NCBI RefSeq assembly: GCF_021412585.1
Contig: NZ_JAKCMI010000029.1
Coordinates: 1 to 64,000 of the forward strand
Direction: 5' to 3'
Length of the DNA: 64,000 nucleotides
DNA from: Halomonas alkalisoli
GTDB lineage: Bacteria > Pseudomonadota > Gammaproteobacteria > Pseudomonadales > Halomonadaceae
The translations under genes and the position numbers were made by a program. Below the pieces are notes generated by a model. It was not told the origin of the DNA. It saw only the letters and a program-made list of their open reading frames with translations, and did no database searches. Shown here in pieces: positions 51,372-60,112 of this stretch. How positions within the stretch are numbered: position 1 is the stretch's first letter; each line of letters opens with the position of its first letter.

Positions 51372-54300
51372 TCGCCCGCAACCATCCGCTGCGTGACGAC
51401 ATCGTCGACCTGTGCCTGCCGGAAGGGCTCAACATCGAGGAGATACTCGTCCAGGCACAGCCCGACCCGATCCTGCGCGCTCACGCCTATGTGTTCGTCG
51501 GCGACGTGATGGTGCCTCGTGCCCGCTGGACCCGGGTGCGGCCCAAGCCCAGCGCGGTAGTCAGCATCAAGTTGCTACCCCAGGGTGGCGGCGGCAGCAA
51601 GAACCCGCTGCGTACGATCATGACCATTGCGGTGATTGCCGCTGCCTCGGCGGTAACCGGCGGTGCCGCCGCGGGACTGCTGGGAAGCGCCTTCGCCAAG
51701 GGCACCATTGGTGCATCGCTGCTCGGCGCCGGTGTGGCCGCCGCCGGCATGCTGGCGGTCAATGCCATCGCACCCATCCGCCCGCCCAGCTTTGACCAGC
51801 GCAGTGGCACCACCAAGCGCGACAGCCCGACGCTCTCCATCGAAGGCGCCCGCAACGATGCGCGGCCATTCGGCGTGGTGCCGGTGGTGTTGGGTGAGCA
51901 TCGCCACGTGCCGCCGCTGGGGGCCCGTTCCTACACCGAGGTGCTGGGCGATGATCAGTACCTGCGTCTGCTCGTCGTGTGGGGCTACGGGCCACTGCGC
52001 GTGCGAAACCTGCGCATCGACGAGACGCCGCTCTCGAGCTTCGACGGGGTTCGGGTGCAGACCCGGGAAGGCCGCCCAGGCGATGCCCCGGTGACACTGT
52101 TTCCTGGGCAGGTGCGGCAGGACGATCTGGCGATAACGCTTAAGCAGGTTGATGGTTATCAGAGGCGCACAGCTCCCCCCAATGCCGATGAATTGAGCGT
52201 CGACATTGCATTCCCTCAAGGCTTGGTTCGGTTTAATGATTCGGGGGGGAAGCAGAACAGGGGGCTGATCATCCGTATTCGATACCGGGCGGTAGGCGCG
52301 TCGACTTGGCTGGTGCCTGAGTTCACGGACAAGACGGTACCCAATAGCTGGATCGAAAATGAGGAGCGCATCCGCTTCACTCACAAGCGAACGAGTGCCA
52401 TACGGCATGGCTTTCGGTGGTCGGTTCCCAGGGGCGAATACGAGGTTCAGATTCAGCGCAGCACGGCAGATACCGACGACACACAGATCGTGGACACTAC
52501 GGTATGGACCGCGCTGCGCTCAATCACCAATGAGAGCCCGATCAAGTTCCAGCACCCGGTAGCGGTGACGGCTCTGAGCATCAAGGCCACGGACCAACTG
52601 AACGGGATCGTCGACCGGCTGCAGGCAGACGTGGCCAGCTACGTGACCAACTGGAACGGCAGCGAGGTGGTCAGCAGCAACCCGGCGCTACTCTATCGCC
52701 ACGTGCTGCAGGGGCCGGCCAACGCCAAGCGCCTCACCAATGAGCGCGTCGACCTCGAGGGGCTGCAGGAGTGGGGGGAGTTCTGCGCCACGAACAGCTT
52801 CGCCTTCGACATGGTGCGCGATTTTCAGTCGAGCGTGTGGGACACCCTGGCCGACATTGCCGCCGTTGGCCGAGCCTCACCCAGCCAGATCAATGGCAAG
52901 TGGGGGGTGGTAGTTGACCGGCCTCAGGCTCTCCCGGTGCAGCACCTGACGCCCCGCAACAGTTGGGGCTTCGAGGGAGAGAAGGCATTTCCGGACCCGC
53001 CCCACGCCTGGCGGGTGCGATTCAGCAGCCGGGCTGCCGGCTACCGCCAGGATGAGCGCATCGTCTATGCCGACGGCTACCACGCCGGCAATGCCGAGAT
53101 CTATGAATCCCTCGATATGCCCGGTGTGGTCAATGCCGGCCATATCTGGAAGGACGCCCGCTTCCACCAGGCGCAGATCACCAACCGCCCGGAGCGATGG
53201 ACGCTCAACTTGGACTTCGAGCACCTGGTGGCGCGCCGCGGCTCGCTCGTGCGCATCACTCATGACGTACTGTTGGCAGGCCTTGCCGCCGGTCGTATCA
53301 AGCAGCTGCTGACCGAGGTCGACGACGAGGACGGCAAGACCTATATCATCGGCATTGTTTCCGACGAGCAGCTCGAGATGAGCGAGGGCGAGACCTACGG
53401 CGTCTCGCTCCGCACCGTTGACGATGCCGGCGTGACACGCCAACTGGTTACCGAGGCCGGCCGGCATCACCAGGTGATGTTCGCCCAGCCCATCCTGGCC
53501 GATAGCGGCCTCGAGGTCGGCGACCTGTTCGGTTTCGGCTATGCCGGGCTGGAATACATCGAAGGGCTGGTGGTCAACATCGAGCGTCAGGCGCACCTGG
53601 TGGCCCGCCTCTCGCTGATCCCGTACAGCCCCGAGGTCTACGATGCCGACCAGGGGGCGATCCCGCCCTATGACCCGGGCATCACGTCGCTGCCGACCAT
53701 CCCCGATGCGATAGTGACAGGGGTGCGTACCGGCGAAGAGGTGGTGACCCTGGGCGTGGGCGACACGCTGATCCCGCATGCCGCTATCGCGATGGAGAAC
53801 CCGGACTATCCGGGTCTGGTGATCGATGCGCAGCTTCGCGTACATGGTACCGAGGAACCGTTCTACGAGTCGACGATAGCTAGGCGCAACGGCAGCGAGG
53901 TGTGGATCGGCGAGGTGGACGAGGGAGAGACGTATGACATCCGCGTGCGCTGGCGCGACCCGAATCGGGTGGTGCCAGGACTCTGGGCGTACGTCAATGC
54001 CCAGATCATCAGCGGTTCCACCAATCCGCCCGAGGCGCTGCGCGGATTGACCATCTCTGTATTCGGCGGCTCGGCGCTGCTGCGGTGGGATCAGCCGCCC
54101 GAGATCGACGTGCGCATCGGTGGGGAGATCCGCTTTCGCCACAGCCAGGCCGAGAACGCCGAGGTCGCCCAATGGAACAACTCGACGTCCATCGGCGACA
54201 GCGCAAACGGCAGTCAGACCTGGGCGGTGCTGCCGCTCAAGCCAGGCACCTACCTTGCTCGGGTCTACGACCGGGGCGGCAGACCATCCGTCGACATCGC

Positions 54301-54859
54301 CGCGATCAGCACCAAGCAGGCGAGCGTGCTGGAGTTCGCCAACTTGGACTCTGTCACCGAGAGCCCGACATTCCCCGGCGCTACCGAGGGCGCCACGGCC
54401 GTTGACGGCTCGCTGTGGTTGTCAGCGCTGGGGCAGTTCGACGACATCGAGGACTTCGATTCACTGTCGTCCCTCGACAGCTTCGGCGGTATCGGCAGCG
54501 AGGGCTACTACACCTTCGGCGGCGGGTTCGACTTCGGCACCGTGAGGCGCATACGCCTGACCAGCATTATCGATGCGACCGCCGTCAACGTGCTCGATCG
54601 CATCGACGAGCGCAGCAACCCGATAGATGGCTGGGAGGACTTCGACGGCACGCTGCAGGCGCAGTCCGACGGCAGGGTGCAAGTGCGCCACACCGACGAT
54701 GACCCCGCTGCATCACCTGCCTGGAGTGTCTGGAACAACCTCGACTCAGCCGAGTTCGAGGCCAGGGGTTTCCAATTCCGCGTGAAACTCACTTCCCGTG
54801 ATCCCGCTTATAACATCCGCGTCGACGAGCTCGGCGTGGTCGCAGAGGAGTTGACATGA
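51362..54859 (+). CDS. Tail tip/host-specificity protein (J/TipJ-like)
   Basis: This 1165-residue protein has the TipJ pattern: an N-terminal ubiquitin-like part, a Gly/Ala-rich membrane-like segment (IMTIAVIAAASAVTGGAAAG, LLGAGVAAAGMLAVNAIAP), then NDARPFGVVPVVLGEHRHVP and the conserved LQEWGEFCATNSFAFDMVRD. The C-terminal third has fibronectin-like repeats. It is a receptor-binding hub at the tail tip. Confidence 0.92.
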   Translation: MRVIARNHPLRDDIVDLCLPEGLNIEEILVQAQPDPILRAHAYVFVGDVMVPRARWTRVRPKPSAVVSIKLLPQGGGGSKNPLRTIMTIAVIAAASAVTGGAAAGLLGSAFAKGTIGASLLGAGVAAAGMLAVNAIAPIRPPSFDQRSGTTKRDSPTLSIEGARNDARPFGVVPVVLGEHRHVPPLGARSYTEVLGDDQYLRLLVVWGYGPLRVRNLRIDETPLSSFDGVRVQTREGRPGDAPVTLFPGQVRQDDLAITLKQVDGYQRRTAPPNADELSVDIAFPQGLVRFNDSGGKQNRGLIIRIRYRAVGASTWLVPEFTDKTVPNSWIENEERIRFTHKRTSAIRHGFRWSVPRGEYEVQIQRSTADTDDTQIVDTTVWTALRSITNESPIKFQHPVAVTALSIKATDQLNGIVDRLQADVASYVTNWNGSEVVSSNPALLYRHVLQGPANAKRLTNERVDLEGLQEWGEFCATNSFAFDMVRDFQSSVWDTLADIAAVGRASPSQINGKWGVVVDRPQALPVQHLTPRNSWGFEGEKAFPDPPHAWRVRFSSRAAGYRQDERIVYADGYHAGNAEIYESLDMPGVVNAGHIWKDARFHQAQITNRPERWTLNLDFEHLVARRGSLVRITHDVLLAGLAAGRIKQLLTEVDDEDGKTYIIGIVSDEQLEMSEGETYGVSLRTVDDAGVTRQLVTEAGRHHQVMFAQPILADSGLEVGDLFGFGYAGLEYIEGLVVNIERQAHLVARLSLIPYSPEVYDADQGAIPPYDPGITSLPTIPDAIVTGVRTGEEVVTLGVGDTLIPHAAIAMENPDYPGLVIDAQLRVHGTEEPFYESTIARRNGSEVWIGEVDEGETYDIRVRWRDPNRVVPGLWAYVNAQIISGSTNPPEALRGLTISVFGGSALLRWDQPPEIDVRIGGEIRFRHSQAENAEVAQWNNSTSIGDSANGSQTWAVLPLKPGTYLARVYDRGGRPSVDIAAISTKQASVLEFANLDSVTESPTFPGATEGATAVDGSLWLSALGQFDDIEDFDSLSSLDSFGGIGSEGYYTFGGGFDFGTVRRIRLTSIIDATAVNVLDRIDERSNPIDGWEDFDGTLQAQSDGRVQVRHTDDDPAASPAWSVWNNLDSAEFEARGFQFRVKLTSRDPAYNIRVDELGVVAEELT

Positions 54860-55152
54860 TGCCCAGAGTTGCAGTGCTGGACAAGCAAGGGCTGCTGATC
54901 GGCAGCAGGCAGAAATCGAAGCTCGCCAAGGGCGACGTGGAGTGCGGCGACCTGCCGTGCGACGGGAGCTACCGGCTGAAGGACGGCGCGTTCCTGCCGG
55001 TGGGTCGCGGCCACGGCAAGCCCCGCAACCCGCCTGTGTCGCCCTACCAGGCCCTGGCGTTGCTGATCCGCTCAGTAGAGAGCGGCACCCCGGTGCCGCA
55101 GGAGTGCACCGATTGGGCCGACTGGTATGACGAATTCGGAGGGGCACGCTGA
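54856..55152 (+). CDS. Small tail-region protein, unknown
   Basis: This 98-residue protein (MMPRVAVLDKQGLLIGSRQK...) overlaps the tip gene by 4 bp and the fibre-like gene by 1 bp. No domain was recognised. The coupling supports a structural or assembly role in the tail end. Confidence 0.7.
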   Translation: MMPRVAVLDKQGLLIGSRQKSKLAKGDVECGDLPCDGSYRLKDGAFLPVGRGHGKPRNPPVSPYQALALLIRSVESGTPVPQECTDWADWYDEFGGAR

Positions 55153-55898
55153 TGGCACAGTCTGATCTCAACATTGCCAACTCTGATGGGGCCACGGTTC
55201 GAGCCGACATTAACAGCCAACTGGAAGCGCTGGTCACTCAGAGCAGCGGGCCGACCTCGCCACCGATAACCTTCCCATACATGCGCTGGTTTGATACTGC
55301 CGCTGGTCGTTTGAAGGAGCGCAACGCATCCAACACGGCCTGGATTGTCGTGGCGGATGATCTGAAATGGCAGGTCCAGCCCATTGGGGTTCCATTCGGC
55401 ATTCGCGATGACCTCGCCGGGGCCGATGTTCCGCCCACCGATAACGCCAACTACCGCTATATCAAGCTCACCGCCTCCGACGCTTATAACTCGGGGGCGC
55501 TGACGAGCGAGTCAATTTCAGGTAGTGCCCCGCTTGTCGTCGCAACTGCTGTTATTGATTTCACTGACAGCCCGATCAATGGCGAGACGGTCAACTTGTG
55601 GAACACAGAAGGCCGCTACCCGAAAGCGGGGACTTCACCCGGCACTGTTGCCAATGACCAGATGCAGCAAATTACTGGCGCAGTTTCTTCGGGTACAATT
55701 TTAACGGTAGGGCTAACAGATACCGAAGGAGCGTTTGAAGATTCGGTTGTTCCTGGTACATCGGCAAGCTTCTCATCATCTACGGGTCGAGGATTGGCAC
55801 CTCTAGACTTTAACTCTGAAAACAGCCCTGGTGCCCGCGTAGGAGCGTATACTGACGTCAAGCATCAGCAAGTCACTTACTACATGCGCATCGCATAA
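55152..55898 (+). CDS. Tail fibre-like protein
   Basis: This 248-residue protein begins MAQSDLNIANSDGATVRADI, the N-terminal attachment pattern of phage tail-fibre/collar proteins, then has a glycine/serine/threonine-rich beta-structured body (GALTSESISGSAPLVVATAV...). The 3' third is lower in GC. It probably forms the side or tip fibre that binds the host. Confidence 0.78.
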   Translation: MAQSDLNIANSDGATVRADINSQLEALVTQSSGPTSPPITFPYMRWFDTAAGRLKERNASNTAWIVVADDLKWQVQPIGVPFGIRDDLAGADVPPTDNANYRYIKLTASDAYNSGALTSESISGSAPLVVATAVIDFTDSPINGETVNLWNTEGRYPKAGTSPGTVANDQMQQITGAVSSGTILTVGLTDTEGAFEDSVVPGTSASFSSSTGRGLAPLDFNSENSPGARVGAYTDVKHQQVTYYMRIA

Positions 55899-55907
55899 GG
55901 AATCGTC

Positions 55908-56363
55908 ATGCCCTACGCAGCCAACGGTCAAATCAGCCAGTCGCCCATTGAGGGTGGAGTTCCGATCAATGACGAGCAGTATCAGGATGCGCTGGCGGGC
56001 ATCATGCGCGGCGAGGTGGTGAGCATCGACGGCGGTTTCAGCGTTGCGCCGCCGCCTGAGCCCGAGAAGGAGTCGGAGCCCGAGCCGCTAACGCCGGAGC
56101 AAGAGCTAGTCCAGTGGCGTAAGTCAGCCTTCGTCTCCAGCCGCCAGGGCGAACAGCAACTCATCCTCGCCGGCCTTGATGAGCAGGTCGAAGCCGCTAT
56201 CGACGGCATTGAGGATGTAATCGAGCGCAAGCTGACACGGGCGTGGTATAACCGTTCGACTGTGTGGGAGAGAACGAACCCACAATTTGTCGCACTAGGT
56301 TATGCGCTCGGGCTGACTGACGACCAGATAGACGAACATGTCAGGCGAGCGTCAAAGCTCTAA
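55908..56363 (+). CDS. Tail fibre-associated protein
   Basis: This 151-residue protein opens MPYAANGQISQSPIEGGVPI, has NDEQYQDALAGIMRGEVVSI, and a long acidic linker (PPPEPEKESEPEPLTPEQEL) before a helical end. It sits after the fibre gene as chaperone or fibre-assembly proteins do. Function is inferred from position only. Confidence 0.65.
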   Translation: MPYAANGQISQSPIEGGVPINDEQYQDALAGIMRGEVVSIDGGFSVAPPPEPEKESEPEPLTPEQELVQWRKSAFVSSRQGEQQLILAGLDEQVEAAIDGIEDVIERKLTRAWYNRSTVWERTNPQFVALGYALGLTDDQIDEHVRRASKL

Positions 56364-56402
56364 CCTGATAGGTCGCCTTATGGGCTCGACCAAGCGTATG
56401 CT

Positions 56403-56431
56403 TTGAAGGTAGGATCAATCTGCCTGATAAA
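56403..56431 (+). promoter_or_regulatory. Candidate promoter of the ATP-grasp-like moron
   Basis: TTGAAG (56403-56408), 17 bp, then GATAAA (56426-56431) precedes the gene by 15 bp. Each box matches the sigma-70 consensus at four of six positions. An own promoter would allow expression in the lysogen. Confidence 0.5.
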
Positions 56432-56446
56432 AAAGAGTGATGCGCA

Positions 56447-57418
56447 ATGGAAGTCGTAGTTGTCGGAACTGAAAGCTGCGGGCTTGCTCGCGGAAAAATG
56501 AAGCCAGAGAGGTTTCTGGCCCCATTCGTGCAGCATTTAGAGCGACACAGCGTGCGCGTTCACATAGTGGAGCGGCCTTCGGATCTCAGTTCCGCCACTA
56601 TAAGAAGCGCCAAGATAGCCGTCCTGCCTGTAGTGAATGAGGAAGACCATCAGCACGATTTCCGAGCGATCCAGTCCTGGGCAGATCAGGTCGGTGCGTT
56701 GATGTGCCCCTCGTTCGCTACCGCCAAGATGATGGCCAATAAGCGCGATACTAATGTGGCCTTTGCATCCCGTGGTATTCCTGTGCCTAAGCTGGCAAGC
56801 CAGTCACAGGGTCTGGCCATTTTCTCAAATGAGGTAACCGGGTCCGGACAAGAAACCAAGCTGCTTGAAAGTGGCTCGCCCATTGATGAGAGCCGATACA
56901 ACACAAGCTTTATAGATTCCACCCACACATTCAATGGCGAGCCATATTATGTATCCTTGCGTGCCATGGCAGTCGGCACCCATTGTGTCTCAATCTATCT
57001 ACGGGCCCGCCCGGTATCTGATAATGCTCCGTCTGTACATAGCAAGGACACGCCTCGGGATGCGGCGGTGATAAACGCTTTGTACAACGAGATTGTCACG
57101 CCTAGAAAGAAATTGCTTAATGAAATTTGTGACCGGGCGGGCTCTGTGTTAGGGGTCGGGTATTATGCCCACGACATTATACCCTCTCAGGATGGACAGT
57201 TTTTCATCTGTGAGACTGGCCTGAAGTACAATGACACGATGTTGGCCAATCACCTCAAGGCTGAGCGCTTCAAAACCCATTTCGCTGATATATGTACCGA
57301 AGACGAAGTAAAGCGTTCCGCTGATGCCCTTCTACAGCAATTGGGGTGGAATGCTGCGCCGGGCATTGCGTCAAAATTATTGAGGCGCTTGAGTGCCCAA
57401 TGGTGGCCGCGGGACTAG
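56447..57418 (+). CDS. ATP-grasp-like protein, prophage cargo
   Basis: This 323-residue protein has ATP-grasp features: NKRDTNVAFASRGIPVPKLA, matching the typical NKxxTxxxLxxxGIPVP segment, and GYYAHDIIPSQDGQFFICET with an acidic metal-site-like CETGLKYND. ATP-grasp enzymes form amide or thioester bonds (peptide or cofactor ligases). Lower GC than neighbours, an own promoter and a place beside attR mark it as a moron or conversion gene. Substrate and partner are unknown. Confidence 0.7.
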   Translation: MEVVVVGTESCGLARGKMKPERFLAPFVQHLERHSVRVHIVERPSDLSSATIRSAKIAVLPVVNEEDHQHDFRAIQSWADQVGALMCPSFATAKMMANKRDTNVAFASRGIPVPKLASQSQGLAIFSNEVTGSGQETKLLESGSPIDESRYNTSFIDSTHTFNGEPYYVSLRAMAVGTHCVSIYLRARPVSDNAPSVHSKDTPRDAAVINALYNEIVTPRKKLLNEICDRAGSVLGVGYYAHDIIPSQDGQFFICETGLKYNDTMLANHLKAERFKTHFADICTEDEVKRSADALLQQLGWNAAPGIASKLLRRLSAQWWPRD

Positions 57419-57736
57419 CAGGGATACAGGCCAGACCACCACAGCAATAGACGACCTAGCAGGGTGGCTTTGTCTGATCCCCTGCAATACGCCATGCCCA
57501 TCCCTAGACATCCTCGCCCGATTAACACATACACCGTCGTACCTGGCTCTCCAATACCCCACTGTTACGTCGAAATCTTTCAGCCGCACCCGGCCGCTGA
57601 CGATCCACCCCTGCCAGATCACGTGATACTCCACCACCCGGTCACGCACCGGCGCGCCCCGCCGCAAGCTGATCCAGCCTTTTCGCTCGAGGCGTTTGCG
57701 CCATTGGGTGATGAGGAGGCGAGTTTGTTCATCCAT
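57377..57736 (-). CDS. Small protein at the prophage right end, possibly truncated
   Basis: This 119-residue frame reads MDEQTRLLITQWRKRLERKG then WISLRRGAPVRDRVVEYHVI with coherent coding character. The last third (after VTVGYW) looks degenerate. It overlaps the 3' end of the ATP-grasp-like gene by 42 bp on the other strand. It may be an older phage gene cut by the moron insertion. No ribosome-binding site is clear. Confidence 0.4.
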   Translation of the reverse strand: MDEQTRLLITQWRKRLERKGWISLRRGAPVRDRVVEYHVIWQGWIVSGRVRLKDFDVTVGYWRARYDGVCVNRARMSRDGHGVLQGIRQSHPARSSIAVVVWPVSLLVPRPPLGTQAPQ

Positions 57737-57816
57737 GGGGGAGAGCATGGCAGGCGCTGGGGTTGCGTACAATAAGGCGACAAGTTGCTGATTCTTAAGA
57801 CCCGAAGCCGCCTTCC

Positions 57817-57838
57817 TGCGTAAATAGATTGACGTCAA
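57817..57838. promoter_or_regulatory. Candidate integrase arm-type sites, right
   Basis: TGCGTAAAT then TGACGTCAA, 32 bp inside attR, echo the pair at 19580-19600. A further repeated CAAGTTGCTG occurs at 57781 and 57836. These fit arm sites for Int at attR. Confidence 0.4.
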
Positions 57839-57869
57839 GTTGCTGTTTTTACAGCATGAATAGTTATTT

Positions 57870-57915
57870 CTTGTAATCAGTAGGTCCCGGGTTCGACTCC
57901 TGGTGCCGGCACCAT
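57870..57915 (+). repeat. attR core, 46-bp direct repeat
   Basis: Identical to 19466-19511. This is the displaced original 3' part of tRNA-Thr, now without its 5' half. The bacterial terminator follows at 57964. Confidence 0.95.
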
Positions 57916-57963
57916 CCTGAGCCTGGGATGAGATTAGGGATATCAGCGACTTGCAGCTATTTT

Positions 57964-57990
57964 AAAACCGCCCATCGAGGCGGTTTTTTT
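57964..57990 (+). terminator. Original bacterial terminator of tRNA-Thr
   Basis: AAAACCGCC (57964-57972) pairs with GGCGG plus T-run (57979-57990). It resembles the phage-borne hairpin at 19549. The shared 14-mer ATCAGCGACTTGCA precedes both hairpins. Confidence 0.88.
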
Positions 57991-58168
57991 GGTGGTGCGC
58001 TAGGCATGCGCGCAGCGCCTGACTGGCGCTGTTCCCGCGAACAGCACGCGCGACCGAGGGGCTGGCCATGGCAGCCGGCACGGGTTGGGACAGCGTGGAG
58101 CCGGCCGGGTGGCGAGCCCATGGACAAGTTCGCGTATCATGAAGGGAACAGCAGCCAGGGAGTTCGGC

Positions 58169-58906
58169 ATGAGTTCTCGCAGCGACACAGGCGTCGTCCA
58201 GGGCACCTTTCCTGACCGGCAGGGGCGCCAGGGGCAGAAGCTCAGCGATCACGTCTACGGCGACATCATCGACCGCATCATCAAGGACGAATACGGTGAG
58301 GGGCAACGCTTGCCTTCCGAGGAGAAGCTGGCACAAATGCACGGGGTCTCGCGTCCCATCGTGCGCGAGGCCCTGGCCAGGTTGCGTGAGGATGGCCTGA
58401 TCCGTTCGCATCGTGGTGCCGGCAGCTTTGTGCGGCTGCGTCCCAGCCGCGCCATGCTGGACTTCGCGCCCCTCGACAGCCTTGCCGATATCCAGCGCTG
58501 CTTCGAATTCCGCATGGCTGTGGAGGCCGAGTCGGCACGGCTGGCGGCGCTCAACGCCACCGCCGAGGATCGCGAGGCGCTGGCGGCGGCCTTCGCCCTG
58601 CTCGAGCAGCGCATCCGCGAGAATGCGCTGGGGGTCGATGCCGACTATGGCTTCCATCTGGCCATCGCCCACGCCACCCACAACCGCTTCTTCGCCGAAA
58701 CCCTGGCCTCGCTGGAGGCCACCATCACCTATGGCCAGCGCCTGGCCAGGGGCCTGGGCCTGCGACGGCCGACCCACCACCTGCCCGAGGTGCAGGAGGA
58801 ACACCGCCGGATCCATGACTGCCTGCAGCGTGGGGATGCGGAGGGGGCCGCCCGGGCCATGCGCGAGCACCTGGGCAACTCCCGTCGGCGGGTCTTCGAG
58901 GGCTGA
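58169..58906 (+). CDS. FadR/FCD-type GntR transcriptional regulator
   Basis: This 245-residue protein has a winged helix-turn-helix (GEGQRLPSEEKLAQMHGVSRPIVREALARLREDGLIRSHRG, in parts) and a C-terminal FCD domain whose metal-site histidines lie in DYGFHLAIAHATHN and EEHRRIHDCL. AGGGAG sets the start at 58169. It is co-directional with the transport and dehydratase genes and is probably their regulator, sensing the sugar acid or a product. Confidence 0.9.
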   Translation: MSSRSDTGVVQGTFPDRQGRQGQKLSDHVYGDIIDRIIKDEYGEGQRLPSEEKLAQMHGVSRPIVREALARLREDGLIRSHRGAGSFVRLRPSRAMLDFAPLDSLADIQRCFEFRMAVEAESARLAALNATAEDREALAAAFALLEQRIRENALGVDADYGFHLAIAHATHNRFFAETLASLEATITYGQRLARGLGLRRPTHHLPEVQEEHRRIHDCLQRGDAEGAARAMREHLGNSRRRVFEG

Positions 58907-58920
58907 CAGACTTTACAGGT

Positions 58921-58949
58921 TTGACAACTTTTACAACTCGACTAGTCTT
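58921..58949 (+). promoter_or_regulatory. Tentative promoter of the transport operon
   Basis: TTGACA (58921-58926) lies 15 bp after the regulator stop; the -10 at 17-bp spacing (AGTCTT) is weak. The segment TTTACAGGTTTGACAAC TTTTACAAC around it has repeated ACAA/TTGT-like halves that could be GntR operators. Confidence 0.35.
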
Positions 58950-59026
58950 TATGGCAGGCCGAGGGCTTCATGATGCCAGCTCGGTCCGGCAGCCCAGGCT
59001 GTCCCGCCTTTCACTACAATTTTTCT

Positions 59027-59059
59027 TCACAACGCTCATCACAACGCTCATCACAACGC
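59027..59059. repeat. Three 12-bp-spaced TCACAACGC repeats upstream of tctC-like gene
   Basis: TCACAACGC occurs at 59027-59035, 59039-59047 and 59051-59059 with a 12-bp period. They lie 26-58 bp before the start codon. Helically spaced repeats in a leader suggest a regulator binding array or a structured RNA. Confidence 0.6.
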
Positions 59060-59084
59060 GGATAACAAGATCGGGAGCCTTGCC

Positions 59085-60035
59085 ATGAAGTGTCGCCTTT
59101 CCACCCTGGCCGTGGCCGTATCGGCGTGCACCCTGCTCGGAGCCGTCGGCGCTGCCCAGGCGGATTACCCCGAGCGCGCCATCACCTACATCATTCCCTT
59201 CAACCCGGGCGGCGAGTCTGACGTGACGGCGCGCTTCCAGGAGCCGATCCTGGAAGAGCTGCTGGGTGTCAGCGTCAACGTCACCCATCGTCCCGGTGGC
59301 GGTGGCGCGGTGGCCTGGAGCGAGTTCCAGAACAACGCCGAGCCCGATGGCTACGAGATCATCGGGGTCAATATCCCGCACATCATCGGCCAGCCGATCC
59401 AGCGCTCCGACGCGGGCTTCGAGACCGACAACTGGGAGATCATCACCTTCTTCCACTCCACCCCCAATGCCCTGATCGTGCCTGCCAACAGCCCCTTCGA
59501 GACCCTCGATGACCTGGTCGAGTATGCCCGCGAGAATCCCCAGGCGGTGACCCTCGGCGGCAGCGGCACCTACAGTGCCAACCACCTGGACATGCTGCGC
59601 TTCGAGCAGGAGGCCGACATCGACCTCACCTACATTCCCTTCACCGGCACGGGACCGTTGCCGGCGGCCCTGGAGGGCAACCACGTGGCCGGGGTCTTCA
59701 ACTACACCATGCTCGGCGTGCAGATGGACGATCGCGTAAGGGTGCTGGCCGTGGCCTCGGAAGAGCGGGTGTCGGCATTGCCCGATGCGCCCACCTTCTC
59801 CGAGCTCGGCTATGACATCGTCGGCGGTGCCTACCGCGGCGTGGCAGCGCCGGCCGGCACCCCGCCGGAGATCGTCGAGACGCTGGCCGAGGCCTTCGCC
59901 GAAGCCAATCGGCGTATCACCGAGCAGCAGGAACCGCTCGGCTTCGTGATGGAGTACATCACCGGTGAGCAGATCGATGAGGTGATCAACAGCCTCAGCG
60001 AGGCCTACGGGCCGATCCTGGAGGCCGCCGACTGA
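59085..60035 (+). CDS. tctC: Tripartite tricarboxylate transporter substrate-binding protein
   Basis: This 316-residue TctC/Bug-type protein has a signal peptide (LAVAVSACTLLGAVGAAQA) and the mature start DYPERAITYIIPFNPGGESDV, typical of the family's carboxylate-binding loops, then PDGYEIIGVNIPHII and GGAYRGVAAPAGTPPEIVETL. It binds a di- or tricarboxylate or sugar acid in the periplasm. The context suggests tartrate. Confidence 0.92.
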   Translation: MKCRLSTLAVAVSACTLLGAVGAAQADYPERAITYIIPFNPGGESDVTARFQEPILEELLGVSVNVTHRPGGGGAVAWSEFQNNAEPDGYEIIGVNIPHIIGQPIQRSDAGFETDNWEIITFFHSTPNALIVPANSPFETLDDLVEYARENPQAVTLGGSGTYSANHLDMLRFEQEADIDLTYIPFTGTGPLPAALEGNHVAGVFNYTMLGVQMDDRVRVLAVASEERVSALPDAPTFSELGYDIVGGAYRGVAAPAGTPPEIVETLAEAFAEANRRITEQQEPLGFVMEYITGEQIDEVINSLSEAYGPILEAAD

Positions 60036-60054
60036 TCCCGATGCCACTCCCTGC

Positions 60055-60079
60055 GGGTCCGGGCACTCCGTCCGGACCC
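60055..60079 (+). other. Intercistronic hairpin between tctC and tctA
   Basis: GGGTCCGG (60055-60062) pairs with CCGGACCC (60072-60079). Such a hairpin after a binding-protein gene often protects its mRNA so it is made in excess over the permease. Confidence 0.6.
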
Positions 60080-60112
60080 TGATGTCCTGTTGCGCCTGCC
60101 GGAGGGAGACGC

